Below, piece by piece: positions 8,401-16,091 of a stretch of 64,000 nucleotides of DNA. The stretch covers positions 620,001 to 684,000 of the forward strand of contig NZ_CP051305.1 in assembly GCF_024181385.1 (NCBI RefSeq). The letters run 5' to 3'. The position numbers and the translations under genes were made by a program. The notes below the pieces were generated by a model. The model was given only the letters and a program-made list of their open reading frames with translations. It was not told the origin of the DNA and searched no databases. The DNA is from Treponema sp. OMZ 798. GTDB taxonomy: Bacteria; Spirochaetota; Spirochaetia; Treponematales; Treponemataceae. Each line of letters starts with the position of its first letter. The stretch's first letter is position 1.

Positions 8401-11041
8401 CAGGATCCAAGACCACAAAATTTAAACTTTGGTCTTTTCCGGTATAAAGCATCTCGCGGTATTCGTCATCGCTTTTAGGAATCTGCATTCCTACATAACG
8501 TGAATAAGGAGAATAATCGAATACCTTGTTTTCCATAGAGAAGGCACCGGAAGGTTCGTATATCCTTGTTTCAAAAACAGCCTTTAATTTTCCGGGAGAT
8601 TTAGCTTCCGATGAAAGATAAAGATTTATATCGGCCTTTCCCGAATCATCTAAATTTCCTTCCCAAATTTTATTTAGATCTTGTTGTACTCTAAGTTCGG
8701 GATTTATAAAATTATAGTTTTTATAATTTTCAAATGGATTTCTGTTTAAGACATAGCGGGCGGAAATCTCGGCCTTTAAGCCTGAAGCCTTAGCTCCGTG
8801 GAGCCATTCGCCTCCGATTACTGCCGGATTGTATCCTTCCGAAAAATATTTTGCTTTTGGATTAAGATTTACAAAAAGACGGTTGGGCACAATGGCTTCA
8901 ACCTTTATGCTCTTAGACCAAGTTTTTCCTCCGGCGGTAACCCTGGCATACCAAGTGCCGGTCTTGTCTTGAGGATTAGTTTTAGTATCTATTCTGTAAA
9001 AACCGTCCACCGAAGAGGTAAAGACCTTGGACTCCGTTTTTTTTCCTAAGGGGTCTTCAAGGTAGAATTTAACGGGATAATCTTTGGGGAGGTTCTTTTC
9101 CAAATCCTGTAAAATAAATACCAGATGAATATCGTCGCCCGGCCGCCAAACTCCGCGCTCCCCGTAAATATAGCCCTTGACTCCTTTTTTTGAAGATTCG
9201 CCTTCTACCTGAAAGTGACTTGTAGAAAGTATATCGGAATTAAGGGGAAGCCAGTTGACATCTCCATTTTTTTCGGCTTTGATAAGGAATGCTTGGTTTT
9301 CGTTTTTGAGCATCAAAAGTCCGTCGCTGTCGGTTTTTCCGGACTCCAATTCTTTTTGAGCAAAGTTGAATAAGCTTATCTTGACTCCGCTCATGGGTTC
9401 TGCCGTCAATAAGTCGGCGGCGCTTATATAGAGTTTACCGTCTCTGTCTTTTTTTGCAGATAGGCCTATGTTAGAAACCAAGACCTTTTTTATCGCCATA
9501 CAATATTTACTGTAAGAAGGGAGGTAGAAGGCCGGATGATTCGGGTTTTCTCTCTGCTGCCAAAAGTTGTATCTATCCTCGTCTTCTATCTCCGAAGTGT
9601 TCCAATAATCTGTTTCAATGTTTTTAAAGTTTTCAAGTTCGCTTATGTCCTTGGGGAATGGAAGGTGTGCAAACTCGTTATTCTTTGAAGGAGATTGGTA
9701 CATGCTGTGTTTTTTTGTAAAGCTCGCACGAAGCTCGAACATTCCGCCGGGGAATTGTTTTACCAGTTTGCTTATATCCAGGGAGTGCTGAACTGTTTTA
9801 TTTTTCATTGAGCTCGTCCATTCAAAGTCAAAGCTTTGTCTCCAAACAGGCTCTCCAACGCGGTTTAGTTCATCACTTCCGTCTATGCTATTTATTTGAA
9901 AGAACTGAGCCATGTTCTTATCGTAGATTTGAAAGGCTTCGAGCATGAGACCGCTTATATTCTTTGTAGAAACAAGGACAGACATTTCCTTTGCCGGAGT
10001 TATGTTTCCTGCCTTTGTAAAGCGTATGATAGGCTTTTCCCAGGCAACAGTTATTGCAAAATCCGCTTCCGACTCAAGCTTTTTTCCTCTTGAGTTTTTT
10101 ATTCCGGGAAGAATCGATATCTTTGTATCGTCGGGGAATATTCCGCTTTGTGAAAATATTTTAAGCTTGTATCCGTCGATGCTGTATCTAAAAGGAATTT
10201 CGGGAGAAGAAGCAATTCTTATAAAACCCCTTAAATCTTGTGACGGGTCGAGAGCATCCGAAAAGTTTACGCTTATTTCGCTTCCGGTTTCTTGATAAAA
10301 CGAAGTTACCTGAAAAACAGACTGGGCAGCAACAGTAAAACCCCTGGAGTCTCCTCCGGCTCCTCCGAGGGCTGCCAGATCCCATGAGATATTTAAATGC
10401 TGCACTTCTTTTTTTCTGCTTATTTCTTTTATGATGATCTTATATTGATTGGAATTTGGGCCTTGACTTACCTTTACGGCCGGGTTTGACTTTGTATTTC
10501 CTAATTTTAACTCGGCCGTAAGCATCTTCTCTATTGAAGTGATGCTTTCAGGGATATCCGTTTCGCCTATACCCTCAAATCTAAAAATATTCTCCCTTTT
10601 TTCGTCAGGAATGAGTTCCCCCGATAAAAGAATAAATTCCGGCCGGGCTATACTGAAGGTAAGGCTTACAGTCTTTTTCTTTTCGGTGTTTTCGAGGAGG
10701 AGGCTTACATCCAAATCTAAGTTTAGGTCAGTCTTAAAATTATAGGCCGATGAGGGGATAAAGCTTATTTGATTTTTACCGATTATCTTCCATTCGCCTG
10801 AGGGCTTGGGATTAAAAACGCAGGCCTTTTCGAGGTTCTCAGGATACTTTATTTCTTCCTTAAAAATCACATTAATAGGCTCAAGCCGCTTTAAGGCTCC
10901 GTAGCTTACACTTTCAATATCATCCATTGCATTTTGCAAGGTTTGTTCACTTTTTTTACAACCGGCAACAAAAACCGATACCGACAAAACAAAAATAAGA
11001 GCTTTTAAAAGCTGTTTTAATGAGGGGGTTAAACTTTTCAT
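5483..11041 (-). CDS. Bacterial alpha-2-macroglobulin-like lipoprotein
   Basis: The protein has 1852 residues from the ATG at 11041. The signal ends in a lipobox-like FVAGC, so it should be lipid-anchored in the periplasm or on the surface. The order is typical of the YfhM group: several macroglobulin (MG) domains, a bait-region stretch, then the thioester site YGCIEQITS (Cys-x-Glu-Gln) and the helical thioester domain, and a receptor-binding-like end. The intact thioester predicts covalent trapping of attacking proteases. In proteobacteria such genes usually adjoin a pbpC penicillin-binding protein gene; none is present here. An ATG 42 codons further upstream in frame is rejected because it would bury the signal peptide. 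The -10 box lies 6 bp before the ATG, with no Shine-Dalgarno. Confidence 0.93.
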   Translation of the reverse strand: MKSLTPSLKQLLKALIFVLSVSVFVAGCKKSEQTLQNAMDDIESVSYGALKRLEPINVIFKEEIKYPENLEKACVFNPKPSGEWKIIGKNQISFIPSSAYNFKTDLNLDLDVSLLLENTEKKKTVSLTFSIARPEFILLSGELIPDEKRENIFRFEGIGETDIPESITSIEKMLTAELKLGNTKSNPAVKVSQGPNSNQYKIIIKEISRKKEVQHLNISWDLAALGGAGGDSRGFTVAAQSVFQVTSFYQETGSEISVNFSDALDPSQDLRGFIRIASSPEIPFRYSIDGYKLKIFSQSGIFPDDTKISILPGIKNSRGKKLESEADFAITVAWEKPIIRFTKAGNITPAKEMSVLVSTKNISGLMLEAFQIYDKNMAQFFQINSIDGSDELNRVGEPVWRQSFDFEWTSSMKNKTVQHSLDISKLVKQFPGGMFELRASFTKKHSMYQSPSKNNEFAHLPFPKDISELENFKNIETDYWNTSEIEDEDRYNFWQQRENPNHPAFYLPSYSKYCMAIKKVLVSNIGLSAKKDRDGKLYISAADLLTAEPMSGVKISLFNFAQKELESGKTDSDGLLMLKNENQAFLIKAEKNGDVNWLPLNSDILSTSHFQVEGESSKKGVKGYIYGERGVWRPGDDIHLVFILQDLEKNLPKDYPVKFYLEDPLGKKTESKVFTSSVDGFYRIDTKTNPQDKTGTWYARVTAGGKTWSKSIKVEAIVPNRLFVNLNPKAKYFSEGYNPAVIGGEWLHGAKASGLKAEISARYVLNRNPFENYKNYNFINPELRVQQDLNKIWEGNLDDSGKADINLYLSSEAKSPGKLKAVFETRIYEPSGAFSMENKVFDYSPYSRYVGMQIPKSDDEYREMLYTGKDQSLNFVVLDPEGNPVKEGAALKVSLYKLEWYWWWEKDEEAANYTNSRHTRHVRDWSISAKDGKAKLNIKVDNGSWGRYLIMVSDPNGGHSSAQVVYFDWEGWASRRTTDESSDSIIMLTTDKAKYYADETAEITFPGYEGAKALITVEKNGKVLKQEWVKSKGKIFSYKIKLDPSMAPNIYAHVSLIQEHSQTKNSLPIRMYGITPVMIENKLSRLSPVINTEQSFEPNSKVSFTVSEEKGRPMTFTVAVVDEGLLGLTAFYTGNPWDSFYKKESSQIASWDIYKYVIGAYSGKIESILSVGGGGFIDNKTSKNAERFKPIVYFFGPFEIKAKEKKTIEFDLPQYIGALRIMAVAGKDGAYGIKEETVKVKSDLIVMPTLPRTMGIGETIEVPVTVFNGTSSEKKARVVLKSEGAVNSNETKEVSIPANSDSSVFFTVKTDKGGIAKFTAEASASGISKMAKAVTEIDVLSRGTPYSTVELINIEAGKTFAKTLPLKGENGTKSLNIEVSQMPALGLENRLAYLLGYPYGCIEQITSKAFPQLYLNTITALDQTEIDRAKSNVNSVLDRYINYQLRSGGFSYWPDGGYESAWATNYAGHFMVEAKKAGYEVNDSIYQSWLSHQTETAKNWAGTFADSMEAQAYRLYTLALAGKAEIGAMNRLKNMEQSLNSVSRAFLANAYSLAGHNSTAKTMLEKLYEPTSVYRSTGGNFSSNIRDLALILNAYTMAGENAKTTNLISKLAKISSSNEWLSTQETAWILLALAPHYAFDKNKSVSYEIVTEANVIKDKLNNASKLHKIPVNTEAEKKIEIKNTGNTPIFAAINTAGKLNPGTETRIEENLRLNLVYRNEDGQEVSPEALKKGQRFKMSVRVHNKTQGALENLTLSIPIPTGWEITNTRLGGDDDTDSEDKRNARQLYDFQDLKDTHIYTHFALEGYGTKDFEFTGTVTYGGEYYIPAIFVEAMYDYAYRAILPGTRIKAFE

Positions 11042-11047
11042 AGCTAT

Positions 11048-11076
11048 ATAATAGCACAGAGTATGAAAATTTTCAA
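11048..11076 (-). promoter_or_regulatory. Sigma-70-type promoter of the macroglobulin gene, leaderless
   Basis: On the minus strand, TTGAAA (11076-11071), a 17-base spacer, then TATTAT (11053-11048). The ATG follows 6 bases after the -10 box, so transcription should start at or beside the A of the start codon. Confidence 0.65.
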
Positions 11077-11091
11077 TTGAGACATAAGTAA

Positions 11092-11208
11092 AAATGTACA
11101 AGGATGTCCGATTCAATAACTGCCACGGACGGCGGTGGTTCCATGCTTTAGAGAGTTTTGCTGTCAAGCAAAACTCTAAGCTTAAAATCGGACACGGATG
11201 TCCGATTT
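11092..11208. repeat. Three-hairpin intergenic repeat, copy 1
   Basis: In order: AAAATGTAC-AAGGAT-GTCCGATTC (unpaired arms), the GC-rich GCCACGGACGGCGGTGG, an 11-bp hairpin AGAGTTTTGCT / AGCAAAACTCT, then a 10-bp hairpin AAAATCGGAC-ACGGAT-GTCCGATTTT. The same modules occur at 51794-51892. It sits between divergent promoters, so it is unlikely to be a terminator of either neighbour. Its first unit combines the left arm type of copy 2 with the right arm type of its own last hairpin. Confidence 0.7.
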
Positions 11209-11220
11209 TAACCGAACCCC

Positions 11221-11249
11221 TTGTCTTTCTCCTACAAAAGTGCTATAAA
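11221..11249 (+). promoter_or_regulatory. Promoter of the Ni/Co transporter operon
   Basis: TTGTCT (11221-11226), 17-base spacer, TATAAA (11244-11249). An AAGGA ribosome-binding site lies ahead of the ATG at 11281. Confidence 0.6.
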
Positions 11250-11280
11250 GTAAAGAGTTTCTTACAAGGACTTTAAAATC

Positions 11281-11994
11281 ATGGATGGGTTAAAAAAGGC
11301 GCCTCACATAACTTTATACATTCTTTTCTTTTTTTTGTTTTATCTTTCGAGCGTTAAGCATATAGAAGTTTTAATACTCTGGGTTTTTATAGTTATTTCC
11401 ATGATCTTGATTTTTTCGCCTGAAAGGATTAAAAACTTAAAATCGGTTTTGGGTGTGCTGCCCTTTGTGATAATGGTGCTCCTTCCCTTTTTTATCCGCG
11501 GTTTTTACAATGTGCCGATAGAGCAAAGATATTTTTCTGCAAAGCTCATACTCCGCCTCATGTGTGCGATGATGACTATTTCCTTTATTTCTTCAAAATA
11601 CTCTTATCTTTATTTGGTCGAAGGCGTGATGAAGCTCGGCCTTCCCAATTTCTTAAATCAAATTATTTCCCTTACCTTTAGATATTTCTTTATGGTAAGG
11701 ACAGATATAGACAAGACCGCAAAGGCGATGAATGCCCGCTGTTTTGACAATGCCCGTACCTTTTCAAAGGTTTCAACCTACGGCGAAATGATAGGCGGCT
11801 TTTTTTTGAAGGCGGCGGATCACGGCGACAAGGTTTATAATGCTATGAGAGCTCGGGGCTTTACCTCCGAAACAAAATTTAAGCCCGAAAAAATTGCCTC
11901 GCCCCTTTATATAGGCCTTCTTGTCTTCTTTGTTTTGCTCTTTGCGAGTCTTACAATAATAGAAAGATTTATGGAGATCCCATGGCTGTTTTAA
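11281..11994 (+). CDS. cbiQ: ECF transporter T component (CbiQ family)
   Basis: A 237-residue membrane protein with about five or six hydrophobic segments. It carries the coupling-helix motifs of EcfT/CbiQ: a KAMNARCF type segment near residue 145 and [11 protein letters not shown] near residue 193, each containing the Ala-Arg-Gly-type signature that contacts the ATPase. It is the first gene of the operon, preceded by its own promoter, and overlaps the ATPase gene by 13 bp, so translation of the two is coupled. Confidence 0.88.
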   Translation: MDGLKKAPHITLYILFFFLFYLSSVKHIEVLILWVFIVISMILIFSPERIKNLKSVLGVLPFVIMVLLPFFIRGFYNVPIEQRYFSAKLILRLMCAMMTISFISSKYSYLYLVEGVMKLGLPNFLNQIISLTFRYFFMVRTDIDKTAKAMNARCFDNARTFSKVSTYGEMIGGFFLKAADHGDKVYNAMRARGFTSETKFKPEKIASPLYIGLLVFFVLLFASLTIIERFMEIPWLF

Positions 11995-12770
11995 TCGAAA
12001 ATTTATCCTACACCTATCCCGACGGAAGGAATGCAATACACAGTATAAATGCTCATTTTGAAAAAGGAAAAAAGACCGCCGTAGTCGGTCTAAACGGTTC
12101 CGGTAAGTCAACCCTTCTTTATCATCTTAACGGAACAATTTTGCCTCAAACGGGAAGGGTGAGCATCTTGGGAGAGGATGTTTCCAAAAAGAGTTTAAAT
12201 TCGATAAGAAAAAAATCGGGCTTCTTGTTCGATTATCCCGATCATCAGCTTTTTTTGACAAGCGTCTACGAGGACATAGGTTTCGGTCTAAAGAACTTAG
12301 GTATGGATAGGGAAGAAATAGAAGCAGCCGTAAACCGTATCTTAAAAAAGCTTAATATCGAGTACTTAAAGGATTATTCGCCCTATCAGCTTAGCTTGGG
12401 GCAAAAGAAGATTTGTGCCATAGCAGGCGTCCTTGTTATGGAGCCTGAAATCATCGTATGCGATGAACCCTTTTCGGGGCTTGACAGCAAGGTAAAATCT
12501 GCCTTTAAAGCTATCTTGGATGATTTCTCCAAGGAAGGAAAGACGATTATTTTTTCGACCCATGATCAGGATTTTTGTTATGAGTGGGCCGATAATGTTT
12601 ATGTGATGAACGAGGGAGAGCTGGTTGCTGGAGGGGAGGCCGTGAGCGTTTTTAATAATGCAGAGGTGCTTCAAAGGGCCGGCATAGTTATGCCTAAACT
12701 TGCAAGGCTTTTCGGCCATAAAAATCCGGCCCCGCGTTCTGTTGAAGATGCCTTACATCTATTGTTATAG
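11982..12770 (+). CDS. cbiO: ECF transporter ATPase (CbiO family)
   Basis: A 262-residue ABC ATPase. Walker A is [11 protein letters not shown] near residue 36, the signature is LSLGQKK near residue 137, Walker B is [12 protein letters not shown] near residue 159, and the switch histidine is in STHDQDF. A single ATPase is present, so the importer would use a homodimer with CbiQ. The gene overlaps cbiQ and precedes cbiM by 74 bp that contain a structured RNA candidate. Confidence 0.92.
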   Translation: MAVLIENLSYTYPDGRNAIHSINAHFEKGKKTAVVGLNGSGKSTLLYHLNGTILPQTGRVSILGEDVSKKSLNSIRKKSGFLFDYPDHQLFLTSVYEDIGFGLKNLGMDREEIEAAVNRILKKLNIEYLKDYSPYQLSLGQKKICAIAGVLVMEPEIIVCDEPFSGLDSKVKSAFKAILDDFSKEGKTIIFSTHDQDFCYEWADNVYVMNEGELVAGGEAVSVFNNAEVLQRAGIVMPKLARLFGHKNPAPRSVEDALHLLL

Positions 12771-12784
12771 GGTATAGGAGGTTT

Positions 12785-12830
12785 GATAAACAGCTCGGCA
12801 CAAATCGTGCCTCACTGTTTATCTGCCGAG
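12785..12830 (+). promoter_or_regulatory. Pseudoknot-like leader before cbiM
   Basis: Two helices interlock in order A-B-A'-B'. A is GATAAACAG (12785-12793) pairing with CTGTTTATC (12815-12823). B is CTCGGCA (12794-12800) pairing with TGCCGAG (12824-12830). A competing hairpin GGCAC/GTGCC (12797-12801 / 12807-12811) would open B. B' is followed by TTTT and an AGGAGG site 5 bp later, so the fold could govern cbiM translation or termination. No known riboswitch class is recognised. Confidence 0.45.
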
Positions 12831-12844
12831 TTTTAGGAGGAGTT

Positions 12845-13438
12845 ATGCATATATCCGATGGAGGATTATCGACGGCGGTTTGTGCCGTGGGTTATGCGGC
12901 CGGTGCTGTAGGAATTGCGTTTGCCGTCAAGGGAACAAAAGAAGAGGATATCCCGAAGATAAGTCTTATGGCGGGAACTTTTTTTGCTATTTCGTTAATT
13001 ATGATTCCGATCCCGCCGAGCTCGGTTCATCCGCTCATGTGCGGTCTGATAGGAATTATTGTCGGGCGTAAGGCGCCCCTTGCGTTTTTTCCTGCCCTGC
13101 TGCTGCAAGCTCTCTTGTTCCAGCACGGCGGGATTACAACCCTCGGAGCCAACACCCTGATGCTTTCCGTTTCTTCAATATTATCGGCAATTATTTTTTA
13201 TAATTGGAAGAGCGATAATGTGCTTTTAAAGGGAACGGTTATCGGGGCTCTTTCCGTAATCTTTGTAGTTTTGGTTTTGTCGGTTCTTCTTATGACGGGT
13301 GGAAGTTTTGCAAAGGAGACCTTTATAGCCCTCTTTGTTTCTCACTCAGTCGTCATGGCGGTTGAAGCTGTAATTACCGGCTTTGCAGTCAAGCTCATGA
13401 TGAAGGCGAGACCCGACTGGTTTAAAAGGAATTTATAA
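12845..13438 (+). CDS. cbiM: Ni/Co transporter substrate-binding membrane subunit (CbiM/NikM)
   Basis: A 197-residue membrane protein. It starts MHISDG; in CbiM/NikM proteins the Met1-His2 end inserts into the fold and binds the metal, so the ATG with AGGAGG 4 bp upstream is clearly the real start. About six hydrophobic segments follow, with PIPPSSVHP and FQHGGITTLGANTL as conserved loops holding the further histidines. It belongs to the same operon as cbiQ and cbiO. Nickel and cobalt cannot be told apart from the sequence alone. Confidence 0.88.
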   Translation: MHISDGGLSTAVCAVGYAAGAVGIAFAVKGTKEEDIPKISLMAGTFFAISLIMIPIPPSSVHPLMCGLIGIIVGRKAPLAFFPALLLQALLFQHGGITTLGANTLMLSVSSILSAIIFYNWKSDNVLLKGTVIGALSVIFVVLVLSVLLMTGGSFAKETFIALFVSHSVVMAVEAVITGFAVKLMMKARPDWFKRNL

Positions 13439-13480
13439 AAAAAATCTTAATTAATTTGATTTTTATATAGAAGGTAAATT

Positions 13481-13966
13481 ATGAAAAAATATGCTTTTAC
13501 ATTATTGTTTTTATTTGTTGTAAGCTTTGCAGCTTTTTCTCATGCAATGTTTTTGGAACTAGTAGAGCCCGGAGTTTTTCAGGTGCAGTATGACGGCGGA
13601 GGCTTTACCCCCGGCACCAAGGTTATCCTTTATTCAGACGGAGGCTTTGATGTAATTCAAGAAGGTGTGGTAGATGATAAGGGATTTTACCGCTTTGATC
13701 CCTCTCTTAAAGTAATGTCGGCAGAGGCTTCGGATGGGGCAGGCCATGTTGCCTATTGGGAGGCAAGCGAAGAAGAAATGTCAGAAGAAGGAACTTCAAA
13801 AGAAGTCGAATCTTCCGAAGCTTCTGCAGCAAAACCGAAACGAATCAAAACCAAAAGACCGAGTAAGCTCCCAATAATTTTGACCGTTTTAAATACCTGT
13901 GCAATTGTTTTTCTGTTCTTTGAATTTAGAACCTTTAAAAAGAAGGTATTAGATAAAAAGAATTAA
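13481..13966 (+). CDS. Periplasmic NikL/CbiN-like accessory subunit
   Basis: A 161-residue protein with an N-terminal signal peptide ending FSHA, then a single beta-sandwich-like domain (residues about 22-90, starting MFLELVEPGVFQVQYDGG), an acidic, Ser/Glu-rich linker, and one C-terminal membrane helix (LPIILTVLNTCAIVFLFFEF) followed by lysines. This plan and a His directly before the mature start resemble NikL-type subunits encoded with NikM transporters. It follows cbiM by 42 bp and ends the operon. The assignment is by context and pattern. Confidence 0.65.
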   Translation: MKKYAFTLLFLFVVSFAAFSHAMFLELVEPGVFQVQYDGGGFTPGTKVILYSDGGFDVIQEGVVDDKGFYRFDPSLKVMSAEASDGAGHVAYWEASEEEMSEEGTSKEVESSEASAAKPKRIKTKRPSKLPIILTVLNTCAIVFLFFEFRTFKKKVLDKKN

Positions 13967-13993
13967 AATTAGATTTCTTTATTTTGAAGTTTA

Positions 13994-14056
13994 TATTAGG
14001 AGAAGGACAAGACTTTAATTATTCCATATTGGATAGTATTTTGTCTTTCTCCTAAT
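13994..14056. terminator. Bidirectional terminator between convergent genes
   Basis: ATTAGGAGAAGGACAA (13994-14009) pairs with TTGTCTTTCTCCTAAT (14041-14056), 16 bp with one G-U pair, loop 31 bases. TTTTTT follows on the plus strand. It separates the transporter operon from the convergent MFS gene. Confidence 0.6.
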
Positions 14057-14059
14057 TTT

Positions 14060-15352
14060 TTATTTAAGTCTTGTCATATTAAAAAAGGCTAGGAGACATA
14101 AAAAGCATCCTGCAAAAAGAAAGACCGGATAGAAAATTCCTGTTGCGGCTATGCTGCTTCCGATAAGCATGCCTATCGGTGAGGATATTTGAATCAGCAC
14201 GGTATTAAAGGCAAAAAATCTTCCTGAAAATTCGGGATCTACTTTTTTTTGGTAAAGGCTTGTTGTATGGACATTAAAGAGTCCCATACTAAAACCCGCC
14301 GATAGGGCGGATAAGCTTACAATACTGCCAAGTAAAATTACATTAAATAAAAAGTTGTTTTCTCTTAAAAAATAAAAATAAAAACCTAAGATCAAAAAAG
14401 AAAGAGACTGCAAAATCAAAGTAAATAATTTTACATTTTTACCTGAAACTTTTTGGGAAGCAAGACTGCCTAGTATATTCCCTATTCCTATGCCGAAAAA
14501 ACAAATTGAAGAAAAAAGGGTTAAAAAAGATTTTTCGTCTTTTAAAAAATTATTTATAAAAGCAAAACCTGTCTGCCAATTAAGAGTAAAAACCGTCTTA
14601 AACTGATAGGTAAGTATATTCGAAAAAATAGGTGTACAAAAAAAGTTTAAACATGAAGCCAGCAAGGCTAGACTTAAAAGTTCTTTTTCGCCTAAAACAT
14701 AGCGGTACCCGTCGAAGATTTTTTTTAACTTTGAATCGGTTTTCTTTTGTTCATCTTTCTTTTTAAAATCATAGCGGATAAAAATCTCGGATAGGGCCGA
14801 TATAAAAAAACTTAGAGCATTGATCAAAATACAGAGCTCGCAGCCTAGAAGCATCACAAGCCCTGCCGCAAAGATAAGGGCAAGCATCGAAATTAAGCTT
14901 CTGCTCATTTCCAAAACCGAATTAGCCTTTTTTAAATTTTCTTTATTTATTAGTTCGGGTAAAATTGCCCTGCTTGCCGGTTTAAAGATTGCTAGACAAA
15001 AGCCTTGCGAAACACTTATAAGGCAAAATAAAAATACCTTTAAGTTAAAATCTAAATTTACCGCAATCAAAAATAGAATAAAAATATTTAAAACAAATTG
15101 AGCCGAGTCGCTTAAGTATAAAAGCTTTTTTTTGTTAAAGCTGTCTACAATTGAACCCGAAAAGAGCGAAAAAACAATTCTTGAAAATTTGGCTGCAGAA
15201 TAAACAAGGGCGAAATTTACAGGATTATCGGTTTGAAGAGCAACCCAGATAGAAAGGGCTACGCTTCCTATCTCATCTCCTATCAGCGAAGTGATTGTAC
15301 CGAAATAAATTAAAAATAAATTACGGTCTTCTGTTCTTTTTTGAATTTGCAT
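14060..15352 (-). CDS. Major facilitator superfamily transporter
   Basis: A 430-residue protein with about twelve hydrophobic segments and a lysine-rich central loop near residue 200. The N-terminal segment (LIYFGTITSLIGDEIGSVALSIW) and the loop after helix 2 (SGSIVDSFNKKKLLY) match the MFS efflux type (MdfA/EntS-like, DHA3). A specific substrate cannot be assigned. The start is 9 bp downstream of the PIN toxin stop on the same strand, so the toxin-antitoxin pair and this gene may share a transcript. There is no strong Shine-Dalgarno before the ATG. Confidence 0.8.
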   Translation of the reverse strand: MQIQKRTEDRNLFLIYFGTITSLIGDEIGSVALSIWVALQTDNPVNFALVYSAAKFSRIVFSLFSGSIVDSFNKKKLLYLSDSAQFVLNIFILFLIAVNLDFNLKVFLFCLISVSQGFCLAIFKPASRAILPELINKENLKKANSVLEMSRSLISMLALIFAAGLVMLLGCELCILINALSFFISALSEIFIRYDFKKKDEQKKTDSKLKKIFDGYRYVLGEKELLSLALLASCLNFFCTPIFSNILTYQFKTVFTLNWQTGFAFINNFLKDEKSFLTLFSSICFFGIGIGNILGSLASQKVSGKNVKLFTLILQSLSFLILGFYFYFLRENNFLFNVILLGSIVSLSALSAGFSMGLFNVHTTSLYQKKVDPEFSGRFFAFNTVLIQISSPIGMLIGSSIAATGIFYPVFLFAGCFLCLLAFFNMTRLK

Positions 15353-15361
15353 AAAAGCATT

Positions 15362-15778
15362 TTAACCTTTGATACCGGATTCGTCAATCCAGTTTTCGAG
15401 TTTAAGAGCTTTTATTCTTTTAAATTCTTTTGTATTATTCGTTACCAATATTCCGTTATTGTATAAGACTATTGACGCTATAAGTAAATCGTTGGGCCCG
15501 ATAATGATACCGTTTTTTTCCGGCTTTGAACGGATGTCTGCATAGGTGTATGCCGCTTCATCCGAAAAAGGCTCAGCTTCAAATTCTTTAAAAAATACTT
15601 CAAGCCTTTTCAGATTCTCTTTCTTTTTGATGCTCTTATATGCACCCAATAAAAGTTCAGCCTTTACAATTGCCGGAAGCCTTATCTTGGAAGGAGGAAT
15701 AGACAAAATTTTATTTTTGATGGATTGATATTTTCCGTTTAAAAAATAAATACAGATATTTGTGTCCAAATAATACAT
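15362..15778 (-). CDS. vapC: PIN-domain ribonuclease toxin (VapC-like)
   Basis: A 138-residue PIN protein. It begins MYYLDTNICIYFLNG, which holds the first catalytic Asp of VapC toxins; a conserved Glu follows in AIVKAELLLGA, and IIIGPNDLLIASIVLYN plus LVTNNTKEF hold the later acidic residues and the Thr-Asn motif. It should cleave RNA. The start ATG overlaps the antitoxin stop (TAATG), typical of coupled toxin-antitoxin pairs. Confidence 0.88.
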   Translation of the reverse strand: MYYLDTNICIYFLNGKYQSIKNKILSIPPSKIRLPAIVKAELLLGAYKSIKKKENLKRLEVFFKEFEAEPFSDEAAYTYADIRSKPEKNGIIIGPNDLLIASIVLYNNGILVTNNTKEFKRIKALKLENWIDESGIKG

Positions 15779-16008
15779 TATAAGAACTCCCTAAGGCTGT
15801 CATCTTCCCATTTCGGCTGTTCCGGTCTTTTAAAGGTTTTATCATCTATCGAGCCGAAAAGATCTATAAATTCTTTGGAGTAGGAAGGCTCAATTTGAGG
15901 AAGAATTTTTTCCAGCACCCAGCTTGAAATAGATTTGTTTGCATTTTTGGCGGCTTTTTCAATTTTTTCAAAATGACTTTCTTTTACATATAAGGATATC
16001 TGCGGCAT
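15778..16008 (-). CDS. Antitoxin of the PIN-domain pair
   Basis: A 76-residue protein. The first half (MPQISLYVKESHFEKIEKAA then SISSWVLEKIL) fits a ribbon-helix-helix DNA-binding domain; the second half is acidic and ends WEDDSLREFL, which would wrap around the toxin. AGGAGG lies 8 bp before the ATG. A perfect 16-bp palindrome 54 bp upstream is a likely operator for autoregulation. Confidence 0.8.
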   Translation of the reverse strand: MPQISLYVKESHFEKIEKAAKNANKSISSWVLEKILPQIEPSYSKEFIDLFGSIDDKTFKRPEQPKWEDDSLREFL

Positions 16009-16061
16009 CCGTCATACCTCCTATTATGTCAATTATAAAGCTTTTTTATTTAACCGTCAAG

Positions 16062-16077
16062 TATACTTGCAAGTATA
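16062..16077. promoter_or_regulatory. Palindromic operator of the toxin-antitoxin pair
   Basis: TATACTTGCAAGTATA is a perfect 16-bp palindrome, in AT-rich DNA upstream of the antitoxin start at 16008 and only 15 bp from the aat stop. Confidence 0.5.
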
Positions 16078-16091
16078 TTTGTAATATAAGA

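Noticed and set aside
9945..10295. Open frames antisense to the macroglobulin gene
   Set aside because: Shadows of a long gene with strong protein evidence on the other strand.
11150..11208. Terminator of a neighbouring gene
   Set aside because: Both flanking genes point away from it, and the same module recurs at 51.8 kb; treated as a repeat.
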